From Aldehydirespirator sp965116665 (lineage in GTDB: Bacteria; Actinomycetota; Acidimicrobiia; Acidimicrobiales; Aldehydirespiratoraceae), in the NCBI GenBank assembly GCA_965116665.1, contig OZ220709.1, positions 3,658,001-3,722,000 of the forward strand: a DNA stretch of 64,000 nucleotides, given 5' to 3'. A program made the position numbers and the translations under genes. The notes under the pieces are model-generated. The model was not told where the DNA came from and made no database searches. It saw nothing but the letters and a program-made list of their open reading frames with translations. Positions 15,660 to 24,592 of the stretch are shown here, piece after piece (position 1 is the first letter of the stretch; each line of letters begins with the position of its first letter).

Positions 15660-18600
15660 TCAGCCTGGCGAGCCGATCAAGGGTTCACTGGCGTAGCTGG
15701 ACAGGGCCCGGTCCAGCGCGGCGCGGTACTCGCCGGCCCGCCGGACCTTGAGCTCCTCGAAGCCCCGGACCCCGTCGGCGAGGCCCGCGATGCGGACCGC
15801 CTCATCGAGGGTCTGCGCGCAGAGTCCCGCGAGCAGCACGTCGACGGCGAGTTCGTACTCGACGAGGAGGGCCCGCTCCAGTCGCCGCAGGTGTGTGTGC
15901 CCGAACGGGTCCAAAGGCGTGCCGCGCAGCCGCCGGGCTGCTGCCAGGGCCCGCAGCAGCGGCCGCGACCAGCGTCCGAAGCGCAGCTTGCGCTTCATCC
16001 CGAGGGCCCGCAGCAGCGGCGGGTGGAGATGCCACACGATGCCTTGGCCTGATCCCCCGACCGCTTGGGCCGCCCGGCGCGCCTCGGGGGCAAGAAGCAG
16101 TCGAGCGACCTCGTACTCGTCCTTGTATGCCATCAGGCGGTGCAGGCAATGGGCGACTTCAGCGATGAGCCGGACCGAGCAGCTGTCAACAGCCTGCTCG
16201 GCGCGGGCGACAGCCTCCACCCGGTCCAGGAACCGCGCCGCGTAGGCGGCGTTCTGGTAGGCGACAAGGTCGGCGGCCCTGACTCGAACCGCGGACCGGA
16301 GATCGTCGGGGCCGGGAAGGCTGCTGAGCCGGCGATCGAGCTCGGCCGGCAGGTCGGGCACGACGACGCCGGTATCGAGCGACGGTGACCGGGCCTCGGC
16401 CTCGGCCTCCACCGCAGCCGCGTCAACGGCCCACCGTCGACCCCACTCGAGCGCGGCGAGGTTGTTGTCGACCGAGACTCCGTTGAGGTGGATTGCCTGT
16501 TCGATGGAGGCGGACGACACCGGGATGGCTCCGGCCTGGAGGGCGACGCCGAGCACGAAGACATTGGTCGGGGCGGTGTCGCCGATGAGCCGCCGGGTGA
16601 GGTCGTTGGCGTCCATCCACAGGTCGCGAGTCGTGTCGCGGGTGTCGAACCGGTCAAGCAGCTCGTCCTGGGCCGGGTAGCGGACCTGCGGGTCGCCGAT
16701 CATCGCCCCCGTCGGTGTCGAGTGGATCGACCCGATGACCCGCGTGCGGGTGTGCGCCCCCGCGAGCACGCCGTCGCTGGCGCCGACCAGTTGATCGAGC
16801 ACCAGGATCGCGTCGGCCTCCCCGGCGCCGATCAAGTTGGTGGAGCCGGTGCCCGGGCGAGAGAGGACCACATCGGAGACGACGGGACCGGCCTTCTGCG
16901 ACAGCCCGGTCTGGTCGAGGCCTGTGATGTCCCAGCCGTCGATCATGGCCGCGGTCGACAGGATCTGCGCGACGGTGACCACACCGGTGCCGCCGATGCC
17001 GGCAAGCCGCAGTGCCACCCGCTCGCTGCTCGCTTCGACGGGCGGCGGATCCGGCAGCGGTGCGGTGCCGGCGCTGCGGCCCGATCGGTCGGATGGATCA
17101 TCGACGGGCACTGTCATGAACGACGGGCAGTCCCCCTCGAGGCACGACAGGTCGTGATTGCAGCTGGCCTGGTCGATGCGAGTCTTGCGTCCCAGCGGCG
17201 TGTCGACGGGCTGGACCGACAGGCAGTTGCTCACATCGCCGCAGTCCCCGCAGCCCTCGCAGATCCTGTGGTTGATCACGATGCGGGTGCTGGGCGCCTC
17301 GGCCCGTCCCCGCTTGCGGGCCCGGCGCAGTTCCGCTGCGCAGCCCTGATGATGGATCAGGACCGTCACGCCCGCCACTGCGGCCAGGGTCTCCTGCGCT
17401 TCGATGATCCGGGTGCGGTCCCACACCTCGACTGACGGCGGCAGCCCAGTACGGTCGTAGGCGCCGGGATCCTCGGTGGTGATGAGCACCCGGGCCGCGC
17501 CCTGGGCATCAAGGATCCGGGCGAGTTCCGGCACCCCGATCGGGTATGTCGGCTGCTGCCCGCCGGTCATCGCGACCGTTTCGTTGTAGAGGATCTTGAA
17601 CGTCATCGTGGTGCCGGACCCGATGGCGGCCTGCACGGCCAGTTGCGCGGAGTGCAGGTAGGTGCCGTCGCCGACGTTCTGGACGGCGTGGGGGGTGTCG
17701 ACGAAGGGCGCCATACCGATCCAGTGAGCCCCCTCGTTGCCCATGGCCGTGACGCCGATCGTCTCGCCCACCCGCTGGGGGGCCATGAGCAGCGACATGC
17801 CGTGACATCCGGTGCCCGCACCGACGAGCGTGCCGTCGGGGATCTTGGTGCCCCAGTTGTGCGGGCAGCCCGAGCAGAAGAAGGGGGTGCGGTCGACCGA
17901 CAGCGGGATCAGGCTCCGCTGCCGCGGTGGCCGGACCTGCTCGATCGGCGGGAGCCGGTCGGCGAGCCGGGCCTCGAGCCGGGCGCGCAGACCGGCCACG
18001 ATGGCGTCGGCGTCCATCCGGCCGTGGCTCGGCATCAACGCATCGCCGTGGTCGTCTGTCTTGCCGAGGACGTCGGGACGGTCCGCGGCCGAGTACAGGG
18101 CGTCCTTGATGAGCCATTCCAGCGTCGGGTTCTTCTCCTCAACCACGACGATCTCGCGCAGCCCGCGGGCGAAGCGCCGCACGAGCCCGCGGTGCAACGG
18201 CACCGGCATCCGGAGCTGCAGCAGCCGGATCCCCGCGGCACCGATGTCGTCCGGGTGGGCGAGTCCCAGCCGGCGCAGAGCCTCGATCAGCTGCTGGTAG
18301 GTGAAGCCGGTGGCGACCAGCCCGATCCAGGCGCCGGCAGGGTCGACGGCGATGCGGTTGAGCCTGTTGTCCACCCCGTACTGCTGGGCCAGCACCGAGC
18401 GCACCTCGCGGAACTCGCGTTCCACCTCCACCATCCGGGGCCCCAGGAACACCGCGCTGGGCCGGCTCTCCCACCGCCGGCCGTCGATCTCCAGCTCAGG
18501 CATGACCGGTTCGGAATCGAGTGCCGGAAGGTCGACGGTCCCGGACCCGTCGGCAATGGGGGTCACGATCTTCATCGCCGACCACAGTCCCGACGCCCGG

Positions 18601-19178
18601 CTCATGGCCACCGCGTGCAAGCCCAATTCGAGGCATTCCTGGGTCGTGCCCGGATACAGGATCGGCATGTGGAGATCGACGAGCGCCGCGTCCGACGACG
18701 ACGGCATCGTCGAGGACTGCGCCATCGGATCGTCGCCGACCATCACGACCACGCCGCCGAGGCGCGACGACCCGGCGAACACGCCGTGGCGCATCGCGTC
18801 GGTGGCGCGGTCCAGGCCGGGAGCCTTGCCGTACCAGACACCCACCACACCCTCGTAGCGGGCGTCGGGCCGGCCCGCCGCCAGCTGGGAACCCATCACC
18901 GCGGTGGCTGCAAGCTCCTCGTTCACCGCGGGCTGGTGCACGATCGGCAAGTCACCGAACCGGCGCACCACCCGGCTCATCTCAAGGTCGAAGCCGCCCA
19001 GAGGGGACCCGGGATAGCCCGTCACCAACGCCGCGGTGTCGAGGCCGGCGGCACGGTCGATGCGCATCTGGTCGACCGGCACCCGGGCCAGGGCCTGCAC
19101 CCCGGTGAGGAGCACCCGGCCGGACTGAAGGTCATACCGGTCCGCGAGCCGGTAGTCACCCACAAGTGTTGAGGTCAT
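15660..19178 (-). CDS. Indolepyruvate:ferredoxin oxidoreductase, fused subunits
   Basis: 1172 residues, the usual size of single-chain IOR-like enzymes. These decarboxylate aryl or branched 2-oxo acids to acyl-CoA, reducing ferredoxin in the cytoplasm. An N-terminal pyrimidine-binding domain (TGYPGSPLGG near 50) and a TPP-binding domain (CSGCPHNWGT, GAGTGCHGMSLL, then MGNEGAHWIG) come first. A ferredoxin-like Cys cluster follows (CEGCGDCGDVSNC and CNHDLSCLEGDCP near 645-690), then a gamma-type domain starting RLAGIGGTGVVTVAQIL. The ATG at 19178 is chosen because it overlaps the upstream IclR stop as ATGA; the longer GTG 19223 start would lie inside the regulator. Coupling to IclR and the nearby amino-acid binding lipoprotein points to amino-acid or aromatic acid catabolism. 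Confidence 0.9.
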   Translation of the reverse strand: MTSTLVGDYRLADRYDLQSGRVLLTGVQALARVPVDQMRIDRAAGLDTAALVTGYPGSPLGGFDLEMSRVVRRFGDLPIVHQPAVNEELAATAVMGSQLAAGRPDARYEGVVGVWYGKAPGLDRATDAMRHGVFAGSSRLGGVVVMVGDDPMAQSSTMPSSSDAALVDLHMPILYPGTTQECLELGLHAVAMSRASGLWSAMKIVTPIADGSGTVDLPALDSEPVMPELEIDGRRWESRPSAVFLGPRMVEVEREFREVRSVLAQQYGVDNRLNRIAVDPAGAWIGLVATGFTYQQLIEALRRLGLAHPDDIGAAGIRLLQLRMPVPLHRGLVRRFARGLREIVVVEEKNPTLEWLIKDALYSAADRPDVLGKTDDHGDALMPSHGRMDADAIVAGLRARLEARLADRLPPIEQVRPPRQRSLIPLSVDRTPFFCSGCPHNWGTKIPDGTLVGAGTGCHGMSLLMAPQRVGETIGVTAMGNEGAHWIGMAPFVDTPHAVQNVGDGTYLHSAQLAVQAAIGSGTTMTFKILYNETVAMTGGQQPTYPIGVPELARILDAQGAARVLITTEDPGAYDRTGLPPSVEVWDRTRIIEAQETLAAVAGVTVLIHHQGCAAELRRARKRGRAEAPSTRIVINHRICEGCGDCGDVSNCLSVQPVDTPLGRKTRIDQASCNHDLSCLEGDCPSFMTVPVDDPSDRSGRSAGTAPLPDPPPVEASSERVALRLAGIGGTGVVTVAQILSTAAMIDGWDITGLDQTGLSQKAGPVVSDVVLSRPGTGSTNLIGAGEADAILVLDQLVGASDGVLAGAHTRTRVIGSIHSTPTGAMIGDPQVRYPAQDELLDRFDTRDTTRDLWMDANDLTRRLIGDTAPTNVFVLGVALQAGAIPVSSASIEQAIHLNGVSVDNNLAALEWGRRWAVDAAAVEAEAEARSPSLDTGVVVPDLPAELDRRLSSLPGPDDLRSAVRVRAADLVAYQNAAYAARFLDRVEAVARAEQAVDSCSVRLIAEVAHCLHRLMAYKDEYEVARLLLAPEARRAAQAVGGSGQGIVWHLHPPLLRALGMKRKLRFGRWSRPLLRALAAARRLRGTPLDPFGHTHLRRLERALLVEYELAVDVLLAGLCAQTLDEAVRIAGLADGVRGFEELKVRRAGEYRAALDRALSSYASEPLIGSPG

Positions 19179-19972
19179 CCTCGGTGCCCGAGCCGTTGGC
19201 TGATCTGGGTCGTCACCCTGCACAACTCATCGACGGTGCGGGCGATGTCGAGGCTCTGCGAACGCGCGGTGACCGACACCGCACCGAGCACTCTTCCCCG
19301 GGCCTCGAACAGAGGAGCGGCTACCGAATTGAAGCCGGCCACGAACTCTTCGCGCTCGATCGAGTAGCCCCGCTGCCTCGTCTGGGCGAGGTCGGCCGCG
19401 AGCGCCTTGGGGTCGACGATGGTGTTCGGCGTGATCGCCGCCAGCGGCCTGGACAGTATCTCCAGGACCCTGCCGGGATCGCCGAAGGCGAGTACCGCCT
19501 TGCCGGTGGCCGACGCGTGCAACTCGACCCGCTCGCCCACCTGGGTGGGTGTCGGCGTGGTGGACTGCATCTCGAGCTTCTCGAGGTAGAGGTTCGATTC
19601 GCCGCGATCCACCGCGAGGTGGATGGTGTGGCCCGTCGAGATCAACAACTCCTGGAGGAAGGGAAGAGCCACATCGCGTACGCGGCGCTGGCTCGGCACG
19701 TGGGCCCCAAGCTCGAAGAGCTTCGGGCCCAGCCGGAAACCGTCGCCGCTGCGCTCCACCACGCCCCAGCCCACCAGCTCGCCGCACAGCCGATGAACGC
19801 TTGATTTCGCCAAACCGCAGCGGCGGGCCAACTCCGACAACCCCAACGTTCCGTCGGCCGCGCTCAAGGCGTCGAGAATGAGCGCCACCTTCGCAAGCAG
19901 CGACATCGAAACCGCGGTCGAGGTCTCATTGTCCGCGATCTTGCCGGCACCTCCCGTGGGTTGCTGTAGCAC
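19175..19972 (-). CDS. IclR-family transcriptional regulator
   Basis: 265 residues. An N-terminal winged helix (LDALSAADGTLGLSELARRC, then GLAKSSVHRLCGELVGWGV) is followed by the IclR effector domain (about 95-260) with LHASATGKAVLAF and the FVAGFNSVAAPLFEARGRVL core. IclR proteins bind a small acid and control adjacent catabolic genes. The stop overlaps the IOR start by 4 bp (ATGA at 19175-19178), so it is co-translated with IOR and probably regulates that operon. Ligand unknown. Confidence 0.9.
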   Translation of the reverse strand: MLQQPTGGAGKIADNETSTAVSMSLLAKVALILDALSAADGTLGLSELARRCGLAKSSVHRLCGELVGWGVVERSGDGFRLGPKLFELGAHVPSQRRVRDVALPFLQELLISTGHTIHLAVDRGESNLYLEKLEMQSTTPTPTQVGERVELHASATGKAVLAFGDPGRVLEILSRPLAAITPNTIVDPKALAADLAQTRQRGYSIEREEFVAGFNSVAAPLFEARGRVLGAVSVTARSQSLDIARTVDELCRVTTQISQRLGHRG

Positions 19973-20036
19973 CTTACGGGGTTCCTACCGCAGACAAGCT
20001 TCTGGACACGCTCGGGCGAGGCTGTGTTGGGCGAGG

Positions 20037-20097
20037 CTTGGGGCGCAGGACAGGCCGTCCTGCGCCCCAAGCGCCCTCACGACCGCCTCTTGGCGGT
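20037..20097 (-). terminator. Tandem hairpins after the LivK-like gene
   Basis: Immediately after the stop codon, ACCGCC-AAGA-GGCGGT (20082-20097) forms a small hairpin. Next, CTTGGGGCGCAGGAC (20037-20051) and its exact complement (20057-20071) form a 15-bp stem with a 5-nt loop. No T-run follows, which is common for actinobacterial terminators. It separates the binding-protein gene from the IclR-IOR operon. Confidence 0.75.
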
Positions 20098-21558
20098 TTA
20101 CGGTGCGTAGGAGAACACGACGTTGCCCATGCTGGCTTCGACGTTCTCCTCGCCGCCGAGGTTCTGCACCACGGTGATGCGGGCTGCGCCGCAGTCACCG
20201 AAGGTGTCGCAGTTGATCGTGCCGATGATGCCGCTGTAGCCGCTGACGCTGTTCAGGTGGTCGCGGATGCCCTGGCGGTCGATCATCAGGTTGCCGTCCT
20301 CGAGCCAGGACGCGGCCTTGATGGCGTCGAGCAGCAGCGTGGTGGCGTCGTAGCTGTGGGCCCAGAAGGGCGCCGCAGGGAACTCGCCGTAGCGCTCGTC
20401 GTAGACGGCCAGAAAGTCATCAGCGGTCTTTCCGGTGCTCTGGTTGACGTTGGTTCCGAAGCGGGTGTCGGGACCGGACAAGTACATTCCCTCGGTCTGC
20501 GGCAGCGCCATGAAGCTGGCGTTCAACAGACCGTCGGCGGCCATCAGGATCGTGTCCTCCAGGCCCGATACCCCGGGAGCCTGGTCGGCCAGGAAATCGC
20601 CGGCCGGCTGGAAGATCGGGAAGAACAGCGCCTGCGGGCTGCCCGCGGCGATCTCGGTCAGCACCGGCACCATGTCGGTGTCCTCCTTGTTGACCGCGGT
20701 GAAGCCCGTGACTGTGCCGCCCTCGTCCTCGAAGGCATCGGCGAAGGCCTGTGCGAGCCCCTGGGTGTAGGGGTCGCCGTCATGGATCGCGGCCGCAGCG
20801 CTGACGCCCAGCTCGGAGAACACGAACCTGGCCATGGCCGCGCCCTGGTACAGGTCGTTGTGGGCGGTGCGGTAGTAGCCGACGCTGTAGTTGTTGCCCG
20901 GGTTCCCGGCCAGATCAGATGTCAGCGCAGGCGAGGTGTTGCTCGGCGAGATCAGCACCATTCCAGCGTCAGTGATGAGCGGGGCTGCGGCAGTGGCTGC
21001 GCCCGAGCACGACGTGCCGATCACACCCACCACGGCCTCATCGGCGACAATGGCCTGGGACGCGGCCTGCCCGCCGTCAGCGGAGCACAAGTCGTCGAGT
21101 CCCGTGCCCAGGTCCACATCGAAGCCGTGGATCGGGCCGTAGTCCTCGATGGCCAGGACACTGGCCCGCTGGTTGGGCAGACCCAGGAAGGCCACATCAC
21201 CAGAGATCGCCTGCAGCGAACGGATCTGGATCGCGTCGCCCGCCTCAACCTCGACGACACCCAACGAGCCGTCGCCGAGATGCTCCATCATCGCTTCTTC
21301 TTCAGCCGGAGCCTCCTCGGCCGGAGCCTCCTCAGCCGGAGCCTCCTCAGCGGGAGCCTCCTCGGTCTCTGGTGCCTCTTCGGCCGGAGCTTCCTCGGCC
21401 GGGGCCTCGTCGGCCGGGGCCTCCTCAGCCGGGGCTGGCTCTGCGGTCGCGGTAGAGTCGTCGGCGTCGTCGCTGCAAGCCGCGGCAATGAGCGTAAGCG
21501 ACACCAACACTCCAAGAGCGGCCAGCAGACGCCCGAATGCGTTGCGTCGTGGGTTCAT
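20098..21558 (-). CDS. ABC-transporter substrate-binding lipoprotein (branched-chain amino acid / LivK type)
   Basis: 486 residues. The ATG at 21558 has GAGGGGGG close upstream. Lipobox LIAAAC near residue 28. Residues about 30-90 are a low-complexity acidic linker of EEAPAEEAPA repeats. The rest is a type I periplasmic-binding fold: QIRSLQAISGDVAFLG start, GVIGTSCSGAATAAAPLI, then MVLISPSNTSPALTSDL, SVGYYRTAHNDLYQGAAMA, and a Cys pair (NCDTFGDCG) near the C-terminus. It captures an amino acid or related compound for an ABC importer that is not in this window. The linker may span a thick envelope. A strong hairpin pair follows the gene. Confidence 0.9.
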   Translation of the reverse strand: MNPRRNAFGRLLAALGVLVSLTLIAAACSDDADDSTATAEPAPAEEAPADEAPAEEAPAEEAPETEEAPAEEAPAEEAPAEEAPAEEEAMMEHLGDGSLGVVEVEAGDAIQIRSLQAISGDVAFLGLPNQRASVLAIEDYGPIHGFDVDLGTGLDDLCSADGGQAASQAIVADEAVVGVIGTSCSGAATAAAPLITDAGMVLISPSNTSPALTSDLAGNPGNNYSVGYYRTAHNDLYQGAAMARFVFSELGVSAAAAIHDGDPYTQGLAQAFADAFEDEGGTVTGFTAVNKEDTDMVPVLTEIAAGSPQALFFPIFQPAGDFLADQAPGVSGLEDTILMAADGLLNASFMALPQTEGMYLSGPDTRFGTNVNQSTGKTADDFLAVYDERYGEFPAAPFWAHSYDATTLLLDAIKAASWLEDGNLMIDRQGIRDHLNSVSGYSGIIGTINCDTFGDCGAARITVVQNLGGEENVEASMGNVVFSYAP

Positions 21559-21923
21559 GGTCCCCCCTCTCTATGGCGGCGGCCCATGACGTGGGCCGCA
21601 TCAGAGCGACAACATAAGTCGGCTACCCGGACACGTTCTGCCCGCGCGCCCTTGTCCGGTCCGCTGAGAGGACCGCAGCCGGGAACCCGCCGCCGGCGCC
21701 ATAGCGGCTTCGGTGCCGGCTGCCGGAACGCTCCACACCCAGCTTGTAGGGGCGCAACAGCCCGACACCATGCTGGATGGGCCGCACCTGGACAGCGAGG
21801 CGCGGCCCGTCCACTCACCGGACCGCGGTCCGCTCACCAGAACGGCCCTGCAAGCCATCCTTCGCGCGTTTCGGGCGCTACTCCTCCGGCGTCCCCAGCC
21901 CGAAGCTGATGTAGTAGGGTCGC
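21559..21923. other. Gene-poor interval upstream of the binding-lipoprotein gene
   Basis: 365 bp between ilvE (minus) and the LivK-like gene (minus). It must contain the promoter of the latter, but no clear -35/-10 pair stands out. No RNA gene or repeat was seen, and the short frames present lack motifs. Confidence 0.5.
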
Positions 21924-22949
21924 TCAGCCGCGCACCGGGGTTCGCCAGCCGAATACATCCGGGGCGGCCCCCACCTGGATGTCCACCAGCGCTTGGCGCA
22001 GCCTCATGGTGTTGGGGCCCGGCTGGCCGTCACCGACGATCAGCGTCAGGTCGTCGCGGAGGATGGTGCCCACAGGGGCCAGCACCGCGGCGGTCCCCGA
22101 CAGGAAGGCTTCACCCCGCTCGGCCCAGTCGATCAACTCGTCGGGGTCGAGCCTTCGTTCCTCCACCTCGTAGCCGAGATGCTGGGCGAGCTCGATCACC
22201 GAGGCCCGGGTGACGCCGTGCAGGAACGACTCGTCCAGGCTCCGGGTGACCACCCGTTCGTCGTCGGCGAGGAAGAAGTTCGAGGCACCGGTCTCGGTGA
22301 TGTCCCCGCCGGTGGCGAACAGGATCTGGTCGATGGCCTCGTTGCCGGCCATCGAGTCCAGCGTGACCCCCAGCGCCATCGCGTAGTTGGCGCCGCACTT
22401 GATCATTCCGAACTGGGGCACGGTTCGAGGGGTGGACGTCTCCACCAGCAGGGTGAGCGGTCGCACCCCGCCCTTGAAGTAGTCGCCGACCGGGCTGTTC
22501 ACCACATACAGCAGCGCGCCCCGCGTCGGGCGGGCCGCCGCGCCGATGTCGGGATCGGTCCCGATGAGGGTCGGGCGGATGTACAGCGAGCCGGGCGGAT
22601 CGGGGACCTCGGCCGCGTTGGCCTCCACCGCGTCGATGATCATCCGGCGCAGCGTGTCCTGCTCGACAGGAGGCAGCCGCAGCAGGGCTGCGCTGGCAGC
22701 CATCCGCTCGACGTGGCTGTCGAGCCGGAAGATGGCCAGCGATCCGTCGTTCTGGCGGTAGGCCTTGAGCCCGTCGAAGACGGCGCTGCCGTAGTGCAGC
22801 ACATGCGCGGCCGGACTGATCGTCAAGTCCCCGTACGGCTCGGGCGATCCGCCGTAGACGTAGGGGCCGCCGTCGGCGCGGGCGGTGGTCATCCAGTCGC
22901 AGGTGATGGTCCCGAAGGGGACGCTGAACGGATCAGGCTTGCCGGTCAC
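21924..22949 (-). CDS. ilvE: Branched-chain amino acid aminotransferase
   Basis: 341 residues from GTG 22949, with GAAGGGAG 5 nt upstream. A fold-type IV PLP enzyme that transaminates 2-oxo acids of Val, Leu and Ile with glutamate. Visible features: HYGSAVFDGLKAYRQNDGS near residue 52, the RPTLIGTD strand, and the PLP lysine in FGMIKCGANYAMAL (near 183). The phosphate-binding DITETGASNFF and the C-terminal FLSGTAAVLAPVG (usual S-G-T-A) are also present. Its length is normal. It stands alone, downstream of the binding-lipoprotein gene, and is plausibly part of the same branched-chain amino-acid metabolism. Confidence 0.95.
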   Translation of the reverse strand: MTGKPDPFSVPFGTITCDWMTTARADGGPYVYGGSPEPYGDLTISPAAHVLHYGSAVFDGLKAYRQNDGSLAIFRLDSHVERMAASAALLRLPPVEQDTLRRMIIDAVEANAAEVPDPPGSLYIRPTLIGTDPDIGAAARPTRGALLYVVNSPVGDYFKGGVRPLTLLVETSTPRTVPQFGMIKCGANYAMALGVTLDSMAGNEAIDQILFATGGDITETGASNFFLADDERVVTRSLDESFLHGVTRASVIELAQHLGYEVEERRLDPDELIDWAERGEAFLSGTAAVLAPVGTILRDDLTLIVGDGQPGPNTMRLRQALVDIQVGAAPDVFGWRTPVRG

Positions 22950-23024
22950 TCGGACTCCCTTCGAGACGCCCGCATTTGTATAGCCGAAGTCCGCGCCGCA
23001 GGCGCGGCGCGGGTCGCGCTCTGG

Positions 23025-23705
23025 CTACGTCCAGTCGAGCAGTCCGAGCCGGATGGCGGCGACCACGGCTTCGAGCTTGGTGGTCGCGTCGAGCTTGCGC
23101 CGGAAGTTGCGGATGTGGTTGAGCACCGTGTGGGAGCTGATGGCGAGTTCCCCGGCGATCTCGGGCGTCGAGCGGCCCAGCGCCACCAGGCGCAGCACCT
23201 CCAGCTCCCGCCCGGTCAACACGGCTCCTTGTGCCGGGTCCGGCGCCGCGGCCGGATGATCCGACACCACGTCGGCCCCTCGCCGCACCAGCCCCTCGCG
23301 CACCGAGTCGGTGGCCGTCTCGGCTGATGCGCTCCTGGGTCTGTCATGGATCACATGCACGAGCACGGGAGCGTCGTTGCGGTGTCCCGCGACCACCATC
23401 GGCGTGACCGAGACCTCCCTGCGCTCGCCGGACGCGCACAGCATCCGCACATCCACCGCGCCGGGGACCTCCCCCGCCTTCAGTGCGCGCATGGACGGGC
23501 AGCCCTCGAGGCATCCGGGGACGATGCTGCCCGGCGCGAGGCCGGCCAGGACGTCATAGCACCTGCGCCCGAGGACCTGCTCAGGTGAGAATCCCAGGAT
23601 CCGCTGCGCGGCCTGGTTCCAGGACACGATGGTCTGGTCCAGCGACACCGCGTAGGCGCCGACATCCGCCGATTCCAGCAACCGGAACACGTCGCCCGAG
23701 GTCAC
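23025..23705 (-). CDS. PAS-LuxR family transcriptional regulator
   Basis: 226 residues. An N-terminal PAS domain (about 5-125: VSLDQTIVSWNQAAQRILGF, then SPEQVLGRRC) contains Cys residues (CLEGCPSM) that could bind a ligand or sense redox. A C-terminal LuxR/GerE helix-turn-helix follows (LTGRELEVLRLVALGRSTPE...SSHTVLNHIRNFRRKLDA). GTG 23705 start. It is divergent from the TetR gene across 141 bp. The target genes are unknown. Confidence 0.85.
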   Translation of the reverse strand: MTSGDVFRLLESADVGAYAVSLDQTIVSWNQAAQRILGFSPEQVLGRRCYDVLAGLAPGSIVPGCLEGCPSMRALKAGEVPGAVDVRMLCASGERREVSVTPMVVAGHRNDAPVLVHVIHDRPRSASAETATDSVREGLVRRGADVVSDHPAAAPDPAQGAVLTGRELEVLRLVALGRSTPEIAGELAISSHTVLNHIRNFRRKLDATTKLEAVVAAIRLGLLDWT

Positions 23706-23846
23706 CGGCTCACCCGCCGGAAACCACGGACCGGAACAACAGGAGCCCGCGCCGAGCGGTTGTCATCACCAAGACTCTAGATCAAACCACCGGACACCTA
23801 CGCATGTGGCTTTCCATAACACGAACATGTCATATACGATCCTCAC

Positions 23847-24449
23847 ATGTCTGCCACTGGCCGTCTCGCCGCCGACGACTGGATCACGGCCGGCCTAGAG
23901 GTGCTCGTGGAGAGCGGTGTGGACGCGGTCAAGATCCTGCCGATCGCCAAGCGGCTGGGCGTGACGAGAGGCAGCTTCTACTGGCACTTCAAGAGCCGGG
24001 AGGCACTGCTGGACCAGTTGCTGGACGCCTGGGAGGCCAAGAACACCAGGGCGGTACTGCAGGCGGCCGCGACCCCGGGGACGCTCATCGACAGGTACGT
24101 CGCCCTGTCCCGGCTCTGGCTCGGCTGGTCCGACTTCGATCTGCGACTCGATATGGCCGTGAGGGATTGGAGCCACCGCGACCCCGCGGTGCTCGAGAAG
24201 CTGGGAGTGGCCGACGAGCAGCGCTTGGCCGCCATCACGGAGATGATCGAGCCCGAGGGCCACGAGCCCGCGATGGCGCAGTGCCGGGCCCGCACCCTCT
24301 ACCGGATGCAGATGGGGTGGTACGAGGGCGGCGACACTGCGACCGGCGGCAAGGGTGAGACGTCGGCGGCCTACTTCGAGATCTTCTTGGGCCGCGCCCC
24401 CACCCAATCCGAGCGTGAGGCCATCGTGGCCGGCCTCCGGTCGGCGTAG
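23847..24449 (+). CDS. TetR-family transcriptional regulator
   Basis: 200 residues. The N-terminal HTH (WITAGLEVLVESGVDAVKIL, then RLGVTRGSFYWHFKSREALL) is typical TetR with the SFYWHF recognition helix. The C-terminal helical domain includes LDMAVRDWSHRDP, characteristic of one TetR subgroup. TACGAT at 23835-23840 ends 6 nt before the ATG, so the mRNA is probably leaderless. Divergent from the PAS-LuxR gene; the targets are unknown. Confidence 0.9.
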   Translation: MSATGRLAADDWITAGLEVLVESGVDAVKILPIAKRLGVTRGSFYWHFKSREALLDQLLDAWEAKNTRAVLQAAATPGTLIDRYVALSRLWLGWSDFDLRLDMAVRDWSHRDPAVLEKLGVADEQRLAAITEMIEPEGHEPAMAQCRARTLYRMQMGWYEGGDTATGGKGETSAAYFEIFLGRAPTQSEREAIVAGLRSA

Positions 24450-24487
24450 CCCGTGTGCTTGCCGGGGCGTACACTGGCAATCCCCAG

Positions 24488-24562
24488 GCGCTCGTAGCTC
24501 AATTTGGATAGAGCATCTGACTACGGATCAGAAGGTTGGGGGTTCGAGTCCCTTCGAGCGCG
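24488..24562 (+). tRNA. tRNA-Arg (anticodon ACG)
   Basis: Acceptor arms GCGCTCG (24488-24494) and CGAGCGC (24555-24561) pair, with discriminator G at 24562. The anticodon stem TCTGA/TCAGA encloses CTACGGA, giving ACG at 24523-24525, expected to be edited to ICG. The T-arm GGTTCGAGTCC is present. Confidence 0.95.
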
Positions 24563-24592
24563 CTAGACCCATCCGCACGCTGCCGCCGGATC

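Noticed and set aside
21860..21923. A short minus-strand frame ending YYISFGLGTPEE just after ilvE
   Set aside because: It is about 13 residues long, with no identifiable parent gene; too little to annotate.
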